Below are positions 24,518 to 32,185 of a DNA stretch of 42,991 nt, one piece after another. A model generated the notes under the pieces. The model was not told the DNA's origin, made no database searches, and saw only the letters and a list, made by a program, of their open reading frames with translations. A program made the translations under genes and the position numbers. Location of the stretch: positions 1-42,991 of the forward strand of contig SHVR01000019.1 of the NCBI GenBank assembly GCA_009694185.1, given 5' to 3'. Position 1 is the first letter of the stretch. Every line of letters begins with the position of its first letter. The stretch comes from Alphaproteobacteria bacterium (GTDB lineage: Bacteria; Pseudomonadota; Alphaproteobacteria; SHVR01).

Positions 24518-25459
24518 ATGCGCGTTGGCATTCTGCTCCCCACCCGTGAAGCGATCATGTCCGGCCGTTACGAGACGGCGCCGATGCTCGACCTCGCCGA
24601 GCGCGCCGAGGCGGCCAGTTTCGATTCCGTCTGGGTCGGCGATTCGCTGATCGCCCGGCCGCGCTTCGAACCGCTCACCCTGTTGGCGGCGGCCGCGGCC
24701 CGGACCAAACGCGTCCAACTCGGCACCGCCGTCCTGCTGGCCGGGCTCAGGCCACCCCTCGTGCTGGCCCATATCGCGGCCACCCTCGACCGGGTGGCGG
24801 AAGGCCGGCTCATTCTGGGAATTGGTCTCGGCCAGAACAGTGCTGGCGCCAAGCAGGAGTTCGAAGCGGCGGGCGCCGTCTTCGAGCGGCGCGTCGGGCG
24901 GCTGCGCCAGGAGATCGCCATCTGCCGTGCCGTCTGGCGAGGCGAGCAGACCAGCATCGATGGCGAGTTCTGGCGCATGAACGATATCCGGTTACTCCCG
25001 CCCACGGTCCGCCCGGAAGGACCGCCCATCTGGATCGGCGGCAGCAGCCCGCTCGCCATCAAGCTCGCGGCCGAGATCGGCGACGGCTGGTTCCCCAACA
25101 GTGCCACGCCCGAGATATTCGCGGCCGACTGGCGGCGCGTCGCGGCTGCCGCCGCTGGCCGCGCCGCGACCAAGGTTGCCAAGACACTTTATACGACCGT
25201 CAATCTCGGCCCCGCCAACACGGCCGAGGCGGAGTTGCGGCAATTCATGGAGCGGTATTACAGCCTGCCCTATGACGCGATCGCCAAGCGCCAGGGTTGC
25301 TTTGCGGGCGAGCCCGAGGCCGCACTGGAATGGCTCGACCGGTTCGCGGGCCAAGGGGTGAGCCATATGGTGCTGCGCTTTGGCGGCGCCGATCAGATCG
25401 TCCAGCTGACGCGCGCCGGCAAGGACTTGCTCGGCAAGTTGAAGGCCTTGGGAAATTGA
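24518..25459 (+). CDS. LLM-class F420/flavin-dependent oxidoreductase
   Basis: A 313-residue luciferase-like TIM-barrel oxidoreductase, shorter than the 21051 paralogue and of a different branch. Typical blocks are MRVGILLPTREA, FDSVWVGDSLIARPRFEPL, RVQLGTAVLLAGLRPPLVLA, GRLILGIGLGQNS and GPPIWIGGSSPLAIKLAAEIGDGWFP. The ATG at 24518 follows GGAAAGG; the 19 preceding in-frame codons are non-coding. It is 4 bases from the following M20 peptidase gene, so the two are likely co-expressed. Cofactor choice (FMN or F420) cannot be decided from sequence. Confidence 0.88.
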   Translation: MRVGILLPTREAIMSGRYETAPMLDLAERAEAASFDSVWVGDSLIARPRFEPLTLLAAAAARTKRVQLGTAVLLAGLRPPLVLAHIAATLDRVAEGRLILGIGLGQNSAGAKQEFEAAGAVFERRVGRLRQEIAICRAVWRGEQTSIDGEFWRMNDIRLLPPTVRPEGPPIWIGGSSPLAIKLAAEIGDGWFPNSATPEIFAADWRRVAAAAAGRAATKVAKTLYTTVNLGPANTAEAELRQFMERYYSLPYDAIAKRQGCFAGEPEAALEWLDRFAGQGVSHMVLRFGGADQIVQLTRAGKDLLGKLKALGN

Positions 25460-25463
25460 CGCC

Positions 25464-26879
25464 ATGACCCGGGATCGGGCGGTCGCGGCCACGCAGCGCC
25501 AATGGGACGAGGGCCGCTTCCTCGGCGAACTCGTTCGGCTGGTGGCGATCCGCAGCGAGAGCCAGGAACCGGAGAGCCGGCCCGAGCTCTACCGCTATCT
25601 CCGGGAAGGTGTCGGGCCGATGTTCGCGGCCATGGGCTATCGCACCCAATATTTCGAGAACAGCGTGCCGACGGGCGGCCCCTTCCTGGTCGCCGACCGG
25701 ATCGAAGACCCGGGCCTGCCGACTGTCTTGACTTACGGCCATGGCGATGTGGTGCGCGGCCTGGCCGAGCAATGGCGAAAGGGCCTCGATCCCTGGACGC
25801 TTACCATCGAGGGTGAGCGCGTCTATGGCCGCGGCACGGTCGACAATAAGGGCCAGCATCTCATTGCCATGCGGGCCTTGGACGAAGTGGCGCGGGCGCG
25901 CGGCGGCAAGCTCGGCTTCAATTCCAAGTTCATCGTCGAGACCGGCGAGGAGATCGGCTCGGGCGGCCTCCGCCAGTTCCTCGACGACCAAGGGGCGCTG
26001 CTGGCCGCCGATGTGTTCATCGCCCTCGACGGCCCGCGCCAGACCCTGACCCGCCCCGAGATCAAGCTGGGCGGCCGGGGCGGGGTCAGCTTCGATCTGG
26101 TGGTTCGCTTGCGCGAGGCCCAGCATCATTCGGGCCATTGGGGGGGCCTGTTACGCGACCCGGGATTCATCCTGGGCCATGCGCTTAGCCGCATCGTCTC
26201 GGCCAAGGGCAAGATCCTGGTGCCCGGCTGGACGCCGGCGCGCATCCCCAATTCCGTGCGCGCCGCCTGCGCCACGATCGAGTTCGAGGACCTGCCGGGC
26301 CTACCCGAGATCGACCCGGACTGGGGCGAGCCCGGCCTCAGCAAGGCCGAGAAGATCTTCGCCTGGACCAGCGTCATCGTGCTGGCCCACACGAGCGGCA
26401 CGCCGGAACGGCCGGTCAATGCCGTGCAGGGCGAGGCCAGCGCCCGCCTACAAGTCCGCCATACGGTGGACGTGGCGGCGAACGTGTTGGTGCCCGCGCT
26501 CCGCCGCCATCTCGACGCCGAAGGCTTCAAGGAAGCGACCATCGTGCCGGTGCCGGAGCGCGAGAATTTTCCGGCTTCGCGTACCGACCCGGACGATCCC
26601 TGGGTCAAGTTCGCCATCGCCTCGCTCACCCGAACCACCGGCCGGCCGCCCAATGTGATCGTCAATTCAAGCGGCAGCAATCCGAGCCTGATGTTCGTCG
26701 AGGCGCTCGGCACGCCGACCATCTGGATTCCCAATTCCTATGCCGGCTGCGGCCAGCACGGCCCCGACGAGCATGGCCTGGCGCCCTTGTACCGCGAGGG
26801 CCTCGCCATCATGGCCGGCCTCTATTGGGACATCGGCGCCGGCGAGGCGCCGGAGCGGAAGCCGCTCAAACTTGCGTGA
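25464..26879 (+). CDS. M20-family metallopeptidase/amidohydrolase
   Basis: 471 residues with the two-zinc M20 machinery. Motifs are TYGHGDVV (first metal-binding His and the next Asp), GRGTVDNKGQHLIAM (bridging Asp) and ETGEEIGSGGL (catalytic Glu pair). A lid domain follows (HSGHWGGLLRDPG), and the C-terminal His lies in the SYAGCGQHGPDEHG region. Members cleave dipeptides, N-acyl or N-carbamoyl amino acids. It sits directly behind the LLM oxidoreductase with a 4-base gap. GGGAAA lies about 9 bases upstream of the ATG. Confidence 0.9.
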   Translation: MTRDRAVAATQRQWDEGRFLGELVRLVAIRSESQEPESRPELYRYLREGVGPMFAAMGYRTQYFENSVPTGGPFLVADRIEDPGLPTVLTYGHGDVVRGLAEQWRKGLDPWTLTIEGERVYGRGTVDNKGQHLIAMRALDEVARARGGKLGFNSKFIVETGEEIGSGGLRQFLDDQGALLAADVFIALDGPRQTLTRPEIKLGGRGGVSFDLVVRLREAQHHSGHWGGLLRDPGFILGHALSRIVSAKGKILVPGWTPARIPNSVRAACATIEFEDLPGLPEIDPDWGEPGLSKAEKIFAWTSVIVLAHTSGTPERPVNAVQGEASARLQVRHTVDVAANVLVPALRRHLDAEGFKEATIVPVPERENFPASRTDPDDPWVKFAIASLTRTTGRPPNVIVNSSGSNPSLMFVEALGTPTIWIPNSYAGCGQHGPDEHGLAPLYREGLAIMAGLYWDIGAGEAPERKPLKLA

Positions 26880-26906
26880 CAGGCGAACAATATCGAGAAT
26901 GGCGCC

Positions 26907-27521
26907 ATGAATCGCGACACCGCGCTCCGCATCTTGTCGGACCACGCCCAGGAACTTCGGTCTCGGGGCGTAAAGTCGCTGTCGTTGTTCGGCTCTACCG
27001 TGCGCGACCAAGCGGGACCCGATAGCGACGTGGACGTCCTGATCGACTTGGGCGACGAGCATCGTCTCACCTTGATCGACCTTGTGGGGCTCAAGGATTA
27101 CCTGACCGGTATCTTGCGCACGCCCGCCGACGTGACCATCCGCCGCAATATCAAGCCGCTGCTCAAGGAGGCGATTTTGGCCGACGAGGTCAGGGTATTC
27201 TGCTGCCGCCGCGCGGCATTTTACAGCGCCTGCATGACATCCGCGACGCGATCGACAGAAGCCTTGACTTCGTCGCTGATAAGTCTTTCGCCGAATACGC
27301 GGAAAATACCCTCCTGCGCGGTGCCGTCGAACGCAACATCGAAATCGTCTCCGAAGCCAGCCGGCACATCCCAGATGAAATCAAGGCACGCCACGCTTCA
27401 ATTCCTTGGGCCAGCATCGCCGGTATCGGCAACGTCCTCAGGCATGGTTATGACGTTGTGGACGACCGGGCCATCTGGAACACCGTCCAGAGTGATCTCG
27501 GACCGTTCAGGACTGCCATAA
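26907..27521 (+). CDS. mntA: MntA-type nucleotidyltransferase antitoxin, read-through version
   Basis: The first ~98 codons encode a minimal nucleotidyltransferase: LFGSTVRDQAGPDSDVDVLI holds the GSxxR and SDxDV catalytic motif (about residues 31-50). The domain ends with EVRVF at 27200, where family members normally stop. Here the next codon is TGC instead of a stop, so the frame continues for another ~106 codons of low-meaning sequence to 27521, antiparallel in sense to nothing but out of frame with the overlapping hepT. In characterised systems MntA adds AMP to the HepT toxin and neutralises it. The extended tail is probably a mutation product; whether the protein still folds is unknown. 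Confidence 0.8.
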   Translation: MNRDTALRILSDHAQELRSRGVKSLSLFGSTVRDQAGPDSDVDVLIDLGDEHRLTLIDLVGLKDYLTGILRTPADVTIRRNIKPLLKEAILADEVRVFCCRRAAFYSACMTSATRSTEALTSSLISLSPNTRKIPSCAVPSNATSKSSPKPAGTSQMKSRHATLQFLGPASPVSATSSGMVMTLWTTGPSGTPSRVISDRSGLP

Positions 27522-27559
27522 CAAACATGATCGACGAGCCAGAGGAGCCACACGGCTGA
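27203..27559 (+). CDS. hepT: HepT-type HEPN toxin, apparently lacking an ATG start
   Basis: An open frame of 119 codons overlapping the tail of mntA. It encodes a clear DUF86/HepT protein: LQRLHDIRDAIDRSLDFV, then RGAVERNIEIVSEASRHIPD, then IPWASIAGIGNVLRHGYDVV with the R..H.Y type RNase signature, ending in AIWNTVQSDLGPF. No ATG, GTG or TTG stands at the expected start; the codon there is CTG at 27203. The usual mntA-hepT junction is TGATG, and here it reads TGCTG. CTG might still start translation weakly, otherwise the toxin is silent. It was identified by frame-shifting past the mntA read-through. Confidence 0.72.
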   Translation: MPPRGILQRLHDIRDAIDRSLDFVADKSFAEYAENTLLRGAVERNIEIVSEASRHIPDEIKARHASIPWASIAGIGNVLRHGYDVVDDRAIWNTVQSDLGPFRTAITNMIDEPEEPHG

Positions 27560-27635
27560 CCCCGTGCAGGGGTGGCGGCTGCGGCCCCTATTGGGACGTG
27601 GGCGCCCAGCGCCGCCGAATCCGAAGGCACGAACG

Positions 27636-28061
27636 TCAACGAGCGAACGCGCGCTGGAAAAATGCGACCGTTTCGGCACGCGCTCGCCGGGTCAGCTCGG
27701 CGTTCGGCGTGACTCGCACCGCGCCGCCCGCGCCGCCGAACGCCGCCGGGCCGGACGGCATACCGCGTGGCGTCCACATGTCGATCACCAGGGTCGCGAT
27801 CCCGGCGGCATTGAGCGCCGCGGCATAGTCCCTCTCCGGTCCGGTCGCCATCAGCCCGGCACTCGCATGCACGATCACAATCGCCGGCACCCGGCCGGCC
27901 GGCAGGGCCGGCAGATTGAGCGGCGCCGGGATCGAATCCGGGGCGACCACGCCCGGGGTGGCCGCCATGCCGACCGGGGAGAATCTCACTTCCGCGGCGC
28001 TCGCGGACCCGGCCACCGCAAAGTTGATGGCGAACCAGAGGAATAGTCGATAGGGCCTCAT
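27636..28061 (-). pseudogene. Dienelactone-hydrolase-family protein, middle deleted
   Basis: 141 codons with a signal peptide (LFLWFAINFAVAGSASA) and the N-terminal half of a secreted dienelactone hydrolase: VPAIVIVHASAGL, then the GIATLVIDMWTPRG strand. After RGMPSGPAAFGG it passes straight into what looks like the family C-terminus (LTRRARAETVAFFQRAF). The usual length is about 280-300 residues, so roughly half, including the nucleophile elbow and the catalytic Asp and His, is missing, while the frame is kept. The remaining product would be inactive. It lies 19 bases behind the M20 carboxypeptidase gene on the same strand. Confidence 0.65.
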
Positions 28062-28080
28062 GACCAGATTTCCGACCGCC

Positions 28081-29220
28081 TCATGTCAGCGTCTCCAACA
28101 GGCGGATCATGAGCTGGGCGCGCGGCTCGAGCGACGAGTAATAGAGCTGCTCATAATCCGTATGGCCGCCCTTGCCGTCGACGCCGAGGCCATCGAGGGT
28201 GGGGATACCGAGCGCCGCGGTGAAATTGCCGTCGCTGCCGCCGCCGGTCTTAACACCTTCGAGCGCGAAGCCGATCTCGGCGGCGAGGCCCTTGGCATGC
28301 TCGAACAGCGCGGCGATACCGGCGTCCTTCTCATAGGGTGGCCGGTTCATGCCGCCGGTGACCCATAGCTCCACGTCCGGGTCATAGGCCTTGCGGGCGA
28401 GAAACCAGGCCACCATCTCGGCGCCGATCTCCGGCGTCGGTACGCGGAGGTCAACGCCGATGGCGCAATCCACCGGCACCACATTGATCACCGTGCCGCC
28501 CTGGATGGTGCCGACATTGGTGGTCACACCACGGCCATAGTCGGTCATCGCCTCGATATCGAGGATCTGGCGCGCCATTTCCTTGATGGCGCTCCGCCCG
28601 TCCTCGTGGCGGGCGCCGGAATGGGCGGCTATGCCGCGCGCCGTCATATCGAAGCGGGCCGTCCCCTTGCGCGCCGTGACGATCTTGCCGCCGTCGCGCG
28701 CCGGCTCCGTCACCAGCACATATTTGGCGCGCCTCGCCTCGCGCTCGATGATCTCGCGCGAGATCGGGCTGCCCACTTCTTCTTCCGAGACATAGAGGAA
28801 AGTGACCGGCAGCGGCGTGGTTTTGCCCGTGCGCACCAGATGGCGATAGGCGTAGAAGCCGAGATAAGCGCCGCCCTTCATGTCGTAGATGCCGGGGCCG
28901 AAGACGCTGTCGCCCTCGCGCCGGAAGCTGTTCCGGGCCAGCATGCCATGCGGGTGCACCGTGTCGAGATGGCTCAAGACCAGAATGCCGGGTCCCTCGC
29001 CGCCCCATTGCGTGCGCGCCGCCACGATGTCGCCAAAGCCGTCGCGGCCGGGGATGCGCTCGATGGCGGCACCCAGGGCCTTGAGATCGCCCTCGACCCG
29101 GTCGACCAGCTTGTTGACCGACCGGCCATCCGATGTGGGCGTCTCGATCCGGACCCAGCCCTCGATCCCGGCAAGGATCTCGACCGCGTCCACCCGTGGC
29201 AGATTAGAATTCTGGCTCAT
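28081..29220 (-). CDS. M20-family carboxypeptidase (CPG2-like)
   Basis: 379 residues of the glutamate carboxypeptidase/M20 group. Zinc and catalytic motifs are SHLDTVHPHGML, GPGIYDMKGGAYLGFYA and VSEEEVGSPISR. The dimerisation/lid region is IAAHSGARHEDGRSAIKEMA, and the C-terminal metal-binding region is DGKGGHTDYEQL. No signal peptide is seen, unlike classical CPG2, so it is likely cytoplasmic. It would remove C-terminal glutamate or cleave similar N-acyl amino acids. It is transcribed divergently from the first GT9 gene, with about 40 bases between starts. Confidence 0.9.
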   Translation of the reverse strand: MSQNSNLPRVDAVEILAGIEGWVRIETPTSDGRSVNKLVDRVEGDLKALGAAIERIPGRDGFGDIVAARTQWGGEGPGILVLSHLDTVHPHGMLARNSFRREGDSVFGPGIYDMKGGAYLGFYAYRHLVRTGKTTPLPVTFLYVSEEEVGSPISREIIEREARRAKYVLVTEPARDGGKIVTARKGTARFDMTARGIAAHSGARHEDGRSAIKEMARQILDIEAMTDYGRGVTTNVGTIQGGTVINVVPVDCAIGVDLRVPTPEIGAEMVAWFLARKAYDPDVELWVTGGMNRPPYEKDAGIAALFEHAKGLAAEIGFALEGVKTGGGSDGNFTAALGIPTLDGLGVDGKGGHTDYEQLYYSSLEPRAQLMIRLLETLT

Positions 29221-29259
29221 TTTTCTCCGACCCTCGATTCTGTTATGAGGTCGGGCCTC

Positions 29260-30219
29260 ATGCGCGCCCCACCACCATCAACCATGACCGCCGACGCCGT
29301 TCTCGTCATCAAGCATGGCGCGCTCGGCGACATCGTGCAGGCTTTCGATAGCTTCGCCGCCATTCGCGCCCATCACCCCGAACGGCGGGTCGTCTTGCTG
29401 ACGACGCCCGCCTTCGCCGCCTTCGCCGGCACCATGCCCTGGTTCGACGATGTCTGGGAAGACAAGCGCGAGCGCTGGGCATTGGGCGCCTGGCTCAGGC
29501 TCCGCCGCCGGCTCCGGGGCGGCCGGTTCGCCCATGTCTACGACCTGCAATGCTCGACCCGGACAGGCCTCTATTTCCGCCTGCTCGGGCCGGGACGGCG
29601 GCCCGATTGGTCGGGCCACGCACCCGGCTGCAGCCACCCCTTGCCGGCGATGACCGGCCTGCATAATCGCGACCGCATGGCGGCCCAGCTCGACGCGGCC
29701 GGCATAGCCCATGTCCCGGCCGCCGACCTGGATTGGCTGGTGGGCGATCTCGGGTCGTTCGATCTCGCTGAGCGGTTCGTCTTGATGGTGCCCGGCAGTT
29801 CGCCGCACCGGCCGGGCAAGCGCTGGCCAGCCGAGCGCTACGGCGCGCTTGCCCGCCGATTGGCGGCGCGCGGCCTCGCCACGGTGTTGGTCGGAACTGC
29901 CGCGGACGCCACCGCGATCGGCGCTATCCGCACACTCGCGCCCGAGGCACTCGACCTCGCCGGCCGGACCAGCCTCGCCGATCTCGCGAGCCTCGCGCGC
30001 CGGGCGGTCGCCGCCATCGGCAACGACACCGGTCCCATGCACCTCATCGACCGGGTGGGCTGTCCGGTGCTGACCCTCATGTCGCCAACCGAGACCGAAA
30101 TCGCCGGCACGGCACCCCGGGGCGCCGGGAGCCGCTGGCTCGCCCGCGACGATCTGGCGGCGCTCGACCTCGAGGCGGTGGATCAAGCGCTCGCCTCGCT
30201 GCTGCCGGCGGCGCCATGA
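29260..30219 (+). CDS. GT9 glycosyltransferase (heptosyltransferase type), copy 1
   Basis: About 319 residues. The N-terminal VLVIKHGALGDIVQAFDSF is the acceptor-side GT9 motif with the conserved GDI. The C-terminal VAAIGNDTGPMHLIDRVGCP is the ADP-heptose-binding motif with D.GP.H. Possible ATGs are at 29245, 29260 and 29284; 29260 is preferred because GAGG lies 9 bases upstream. The family adds heptose or related sugars to the inner core of lipopolysaccharide at the cytoplasmic face of the inner membrane. Its last 37 bases overlap the end of the second GT9 gene on the other strand. Confidence 0.88.
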   Translation: MRAPPPSTMTADAVLVIKHGALGDIVQAFDSFAAIRAHHPERRVVLLTTPAFAAFAGTMPWFDDVWEDKRERWALGAWLRLRRRLRGGRFAHVYDLQCSTRTGLYFRLLGPGRRPDWSGHAPGCSHPLPAMTGLHNRDRMAAQLDAAGIAHVPAADLDWLVGDLGSFDLAERFVLMVPGSSPHRPGKRWPAERYGALARRLAARGLATVLVGTAADATAIGAIRTLAPEALDLAGRTSLADLASLARRAVAAIGNDTGPMHLIDRVGCPVLTLMSPTETEIAGTAPRGAGSRWLARDDLAALDLEAVDQALASLLPAAP

Positions 30220-31187
30220 CGCGGCACCGGCAGGCTTCGCCCCGGCTGGCTTCGCCAGAGTGCCTCGGCCGCCGCCACCACCTTGTCGACGGGGAGGCTC
30301 GCCATCAGCGCGCCCGGGCCATGCCGGTCAGGGATGCGGGCGATGAGGGTGGCATGGGGCTCGTCCGTGCCGACCGTCGCGGCATGGGCGCCGTGCGGGC
30401 CGTAGACGCGGGGATCGCTCGGCCCGAAGAGGCCGAGGGTCGGGCAGCCGGATGCCGCGGCCAGATGCATCAGGCCCGAATCGTTGCCGACGAAGAAAGC
30501 GCAACGCGCGAGCGCGGCGCCGACCATGGCCAGCGGCTGGGCGCCAACGAGCGCCAGGCGGCGCGCCGCCGGCACGCCCGCCAGCACCGCCTCGGCCAAG
30601 CCCTCCTCGCCGGGGCCGCCGATGGCCGCGACCCGGGCACCCGCAAGGATGCCGTCCGGCCCGGTCAGGCGCCGGGCCACGGCCGCGAACCGTTCCGAGG
30701 CCCACGCCTTGGCCGGGAAATTGGCGCCCGGCGCCACCGCCAGAATAGGCGCTCCGGTGGAGAAACGCCGCGCCGCCTCGACCCGATCGGCGGCCGCGCA
30801 CCAGGCCCGGGGCGCGAGCGCCGTGCCGGCCCCCATGAACGCGCCCATCTGGGTGTACATCGACACAGGGGCGGCCGTGCGGGCGAAGACCCGGCGCTCG
30901 CCCGCCCGCACCATATAGGCGAGCGCCGAGCCGCGCAGGTCCACCACCAAATCCCAGCCCGTGCCGGCGATGTCGCGCCAGAGCTCCCACCAATGGCCGT
31001 GCCAGGGGCGTTTTTCGATCTCGATCAGACGGCCCCGCCCCGGCATGGCCCGGAACAAAGGCAAGGCGAGGGCGCCCGCCGCGACCGACAATTCGAGCCC
31101 CGGCCTGGTATCGAGCAGGCGGCCGGCAACGCCCGTGGAGATCACGCCATCGCCAAGCCGGCTCCAGCCGATCAAGAGCCCGCGCAT
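30183..31187 (-). CDS. GT9 glycosyltransferase (heptosyltransferase type), copy 2
   Basis: 334 residues with the GT9 start MRGLLIGWSRLGDGVIS and donor motif FVGNDSGLMHLAAASGCPTLGLFGPSDPRVYGP. The ATG at 31187 is used; a GTG directly before it (31190) is equally possible. The C-terminal 30 residues (SQPGRSLPVPRHGAAGSSEA) are low-complexity and fall in the region overlapping copy 1, so this gene probably extended into its neighbour after losing an earlier stop. It is divergent from copy 3, with start codons only about 15 bases apart, leaving almost no room for separate promoters. Confidence 0.88.
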   Translation of the reverse strand: MRGLLIGWSRLGDGVISTGVAGRLLDTRPGLELSVAAGALALPLFRAMPGRGRLIEIEKRPWHGHWWELWRDIAGTGWDLVVDLRGSALAYMVRAGERRVFARTAAPVSMYTQMGAFMGAGTALAPRAWCAAADRVEAARRFSTGAPILAVAPGANFPAKAWASERFAAVARRLTGPDGILAGARVAAIGGPGEEGLAEAVLAGVPAARRLALVGAQPLAMVGAALARCAFFVGNDSGLMHLAAASGCPTLGLFGPSDPRVYGPHGAHAATVGTDEPHATLIARIPDRHGPGALMASLPVDKVVAAAEALWRSQPGRSLPVPRHGAAGSSEASA

Positions 31188-31204
31188 CACCCGGCGAGGC
31201 CCGG

Positions 31205-32185
31205 GTGAAGCCGACCACCGCCGTTATCCAGCCGCTGCCCGGCATCGGCGACATGGTCTGGCACGGGCCGGCCCTGCATGCCCTTGCCGGTCACCATGGT
31301 CCGATCCTGCTGGTCGCCCGGCCGCGCTCGCGGGCGCGGCAATTGTTCGCGGCCGATCCCGCCATTGGCCATGTCGAATATCTCGGCCGGGATCGGGGTG
31401 CCTTGGGCAAGCTTGCGGGCTTGGCGCATCTCGTTCGGTTGCTCGGGCGGCACCGGCCGGATCGCGTCTATGTCCTGCACCATGCCGCGCGTTACGCGCT
31501 CGCGGCGGCGCTCGCGGGCGTGCCCGAGCGCCTTGGTTATGGCATCGGCCGCCAAACTCTCTGGCTGAACGCGGGCGCCATGCTGGGTGCCGCTCATCGC
31601 AACACCTTCCCGTTGGCGAAGAGCCGGCTGTTCCTCGAAGGGCTCGCCATCCCGGTGCCGGAGCTGGAGCCCCGCCTCGCCGTGGCGGCAACGGCGCGCA
31701 CCAGGCTGCTCGCCCGCTTCGCCGGCTTGGCCCGACCCTGGGTCGGGCTCGGCGTCGGCGCGTCGGAGACCTGGAAGCGCTGGCCCGCCCCATCCTTCGC
31801 CCGCCTGCTGGCTGACCTCGACGAGCGGCTCGGGGGAACCCGCTTCGTCCTGGGTGCCTCCGACGAAGCCGATCTGGTCGCAACGATTGCCGAGGGCCGC
31901 CCGAACACCGTGCCGGTGAGCGATCTGCCGCTCGATGCGGTCATGGCGCTGATGGCGGAATGCGCCTTTTTCGTCGGCAACGATTCGGGCCTCCTCAATC
32001 TGGCGGCGGCGTTGGGCATAACGGCCTTCGGGCTCTTTGGCGCGACGCCACCGCTCGCATACACCAGCCGGCTGCGGGCGATTTTGCCGCCCGGCGGCCA
32101 ACCCGGCCAGGCCGGCGGCATGGCCGGGATCGCACCCGATCGGGTGCTGGACGCCCTCGAATCCGTGCTTAAAACCACCAGCTAA
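31205..32185 (+). CDS. GT9 glycosyltransferase (heptosyltransferase type), copy 3
   Basis: 326 residues beginning at GTG 31205. The N-terminal motif is AVIQPLPGIGDMVWHGPALH, the central phosphate-binding segment is GLGVGASETWKRWPAPSFA, and the donor motif is FFVGNDSGLLNLAAALGITAFGLFG. The usual donor-site His (M/P-H-L) is replaced by Asn (LLNLAAA), a departure from copies 1 and 2 that may change donor specificity. The 3' end overlaps the outer-membrane protein gene on the other strand by 17 bases. Confidence 0.87.
   Translation: MKPTTAVIQPLPGIGDMVWHGPALHALAGHHGPILLVARPRSRARQLFAADPAIGHVEYLGRDRGALGKLAGLAHLVRLLGRHRPDRVYVLHHAARYALAAALAGVPERLGYGIGRQTLWLNAGAMLGAAHRNTFPLAKSRLFLEGLAIPVPELEPRLAVAATARTRLLARFAGLARPWVGLGVGASETWKRWPAPSFARLLADLDERLGGTRFVLGASDEADLVATIAEGRPNTVPVSDLPLDAVMALMAECAFFVGNDSGLLNLAAALGITAFGLFGATPPLAYTSRLRAILPPGGQPGQAGGMAGIAPDRVLDALESVLKTTS

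Noticed and set aside
28606..29259. Upstream in-frame extension of the first GT9 gene through the M20 gene
   Set aside because: It lies antisense to a clear M20 carboxypeptidase and shows no GT9 character; the real start is near 29260.
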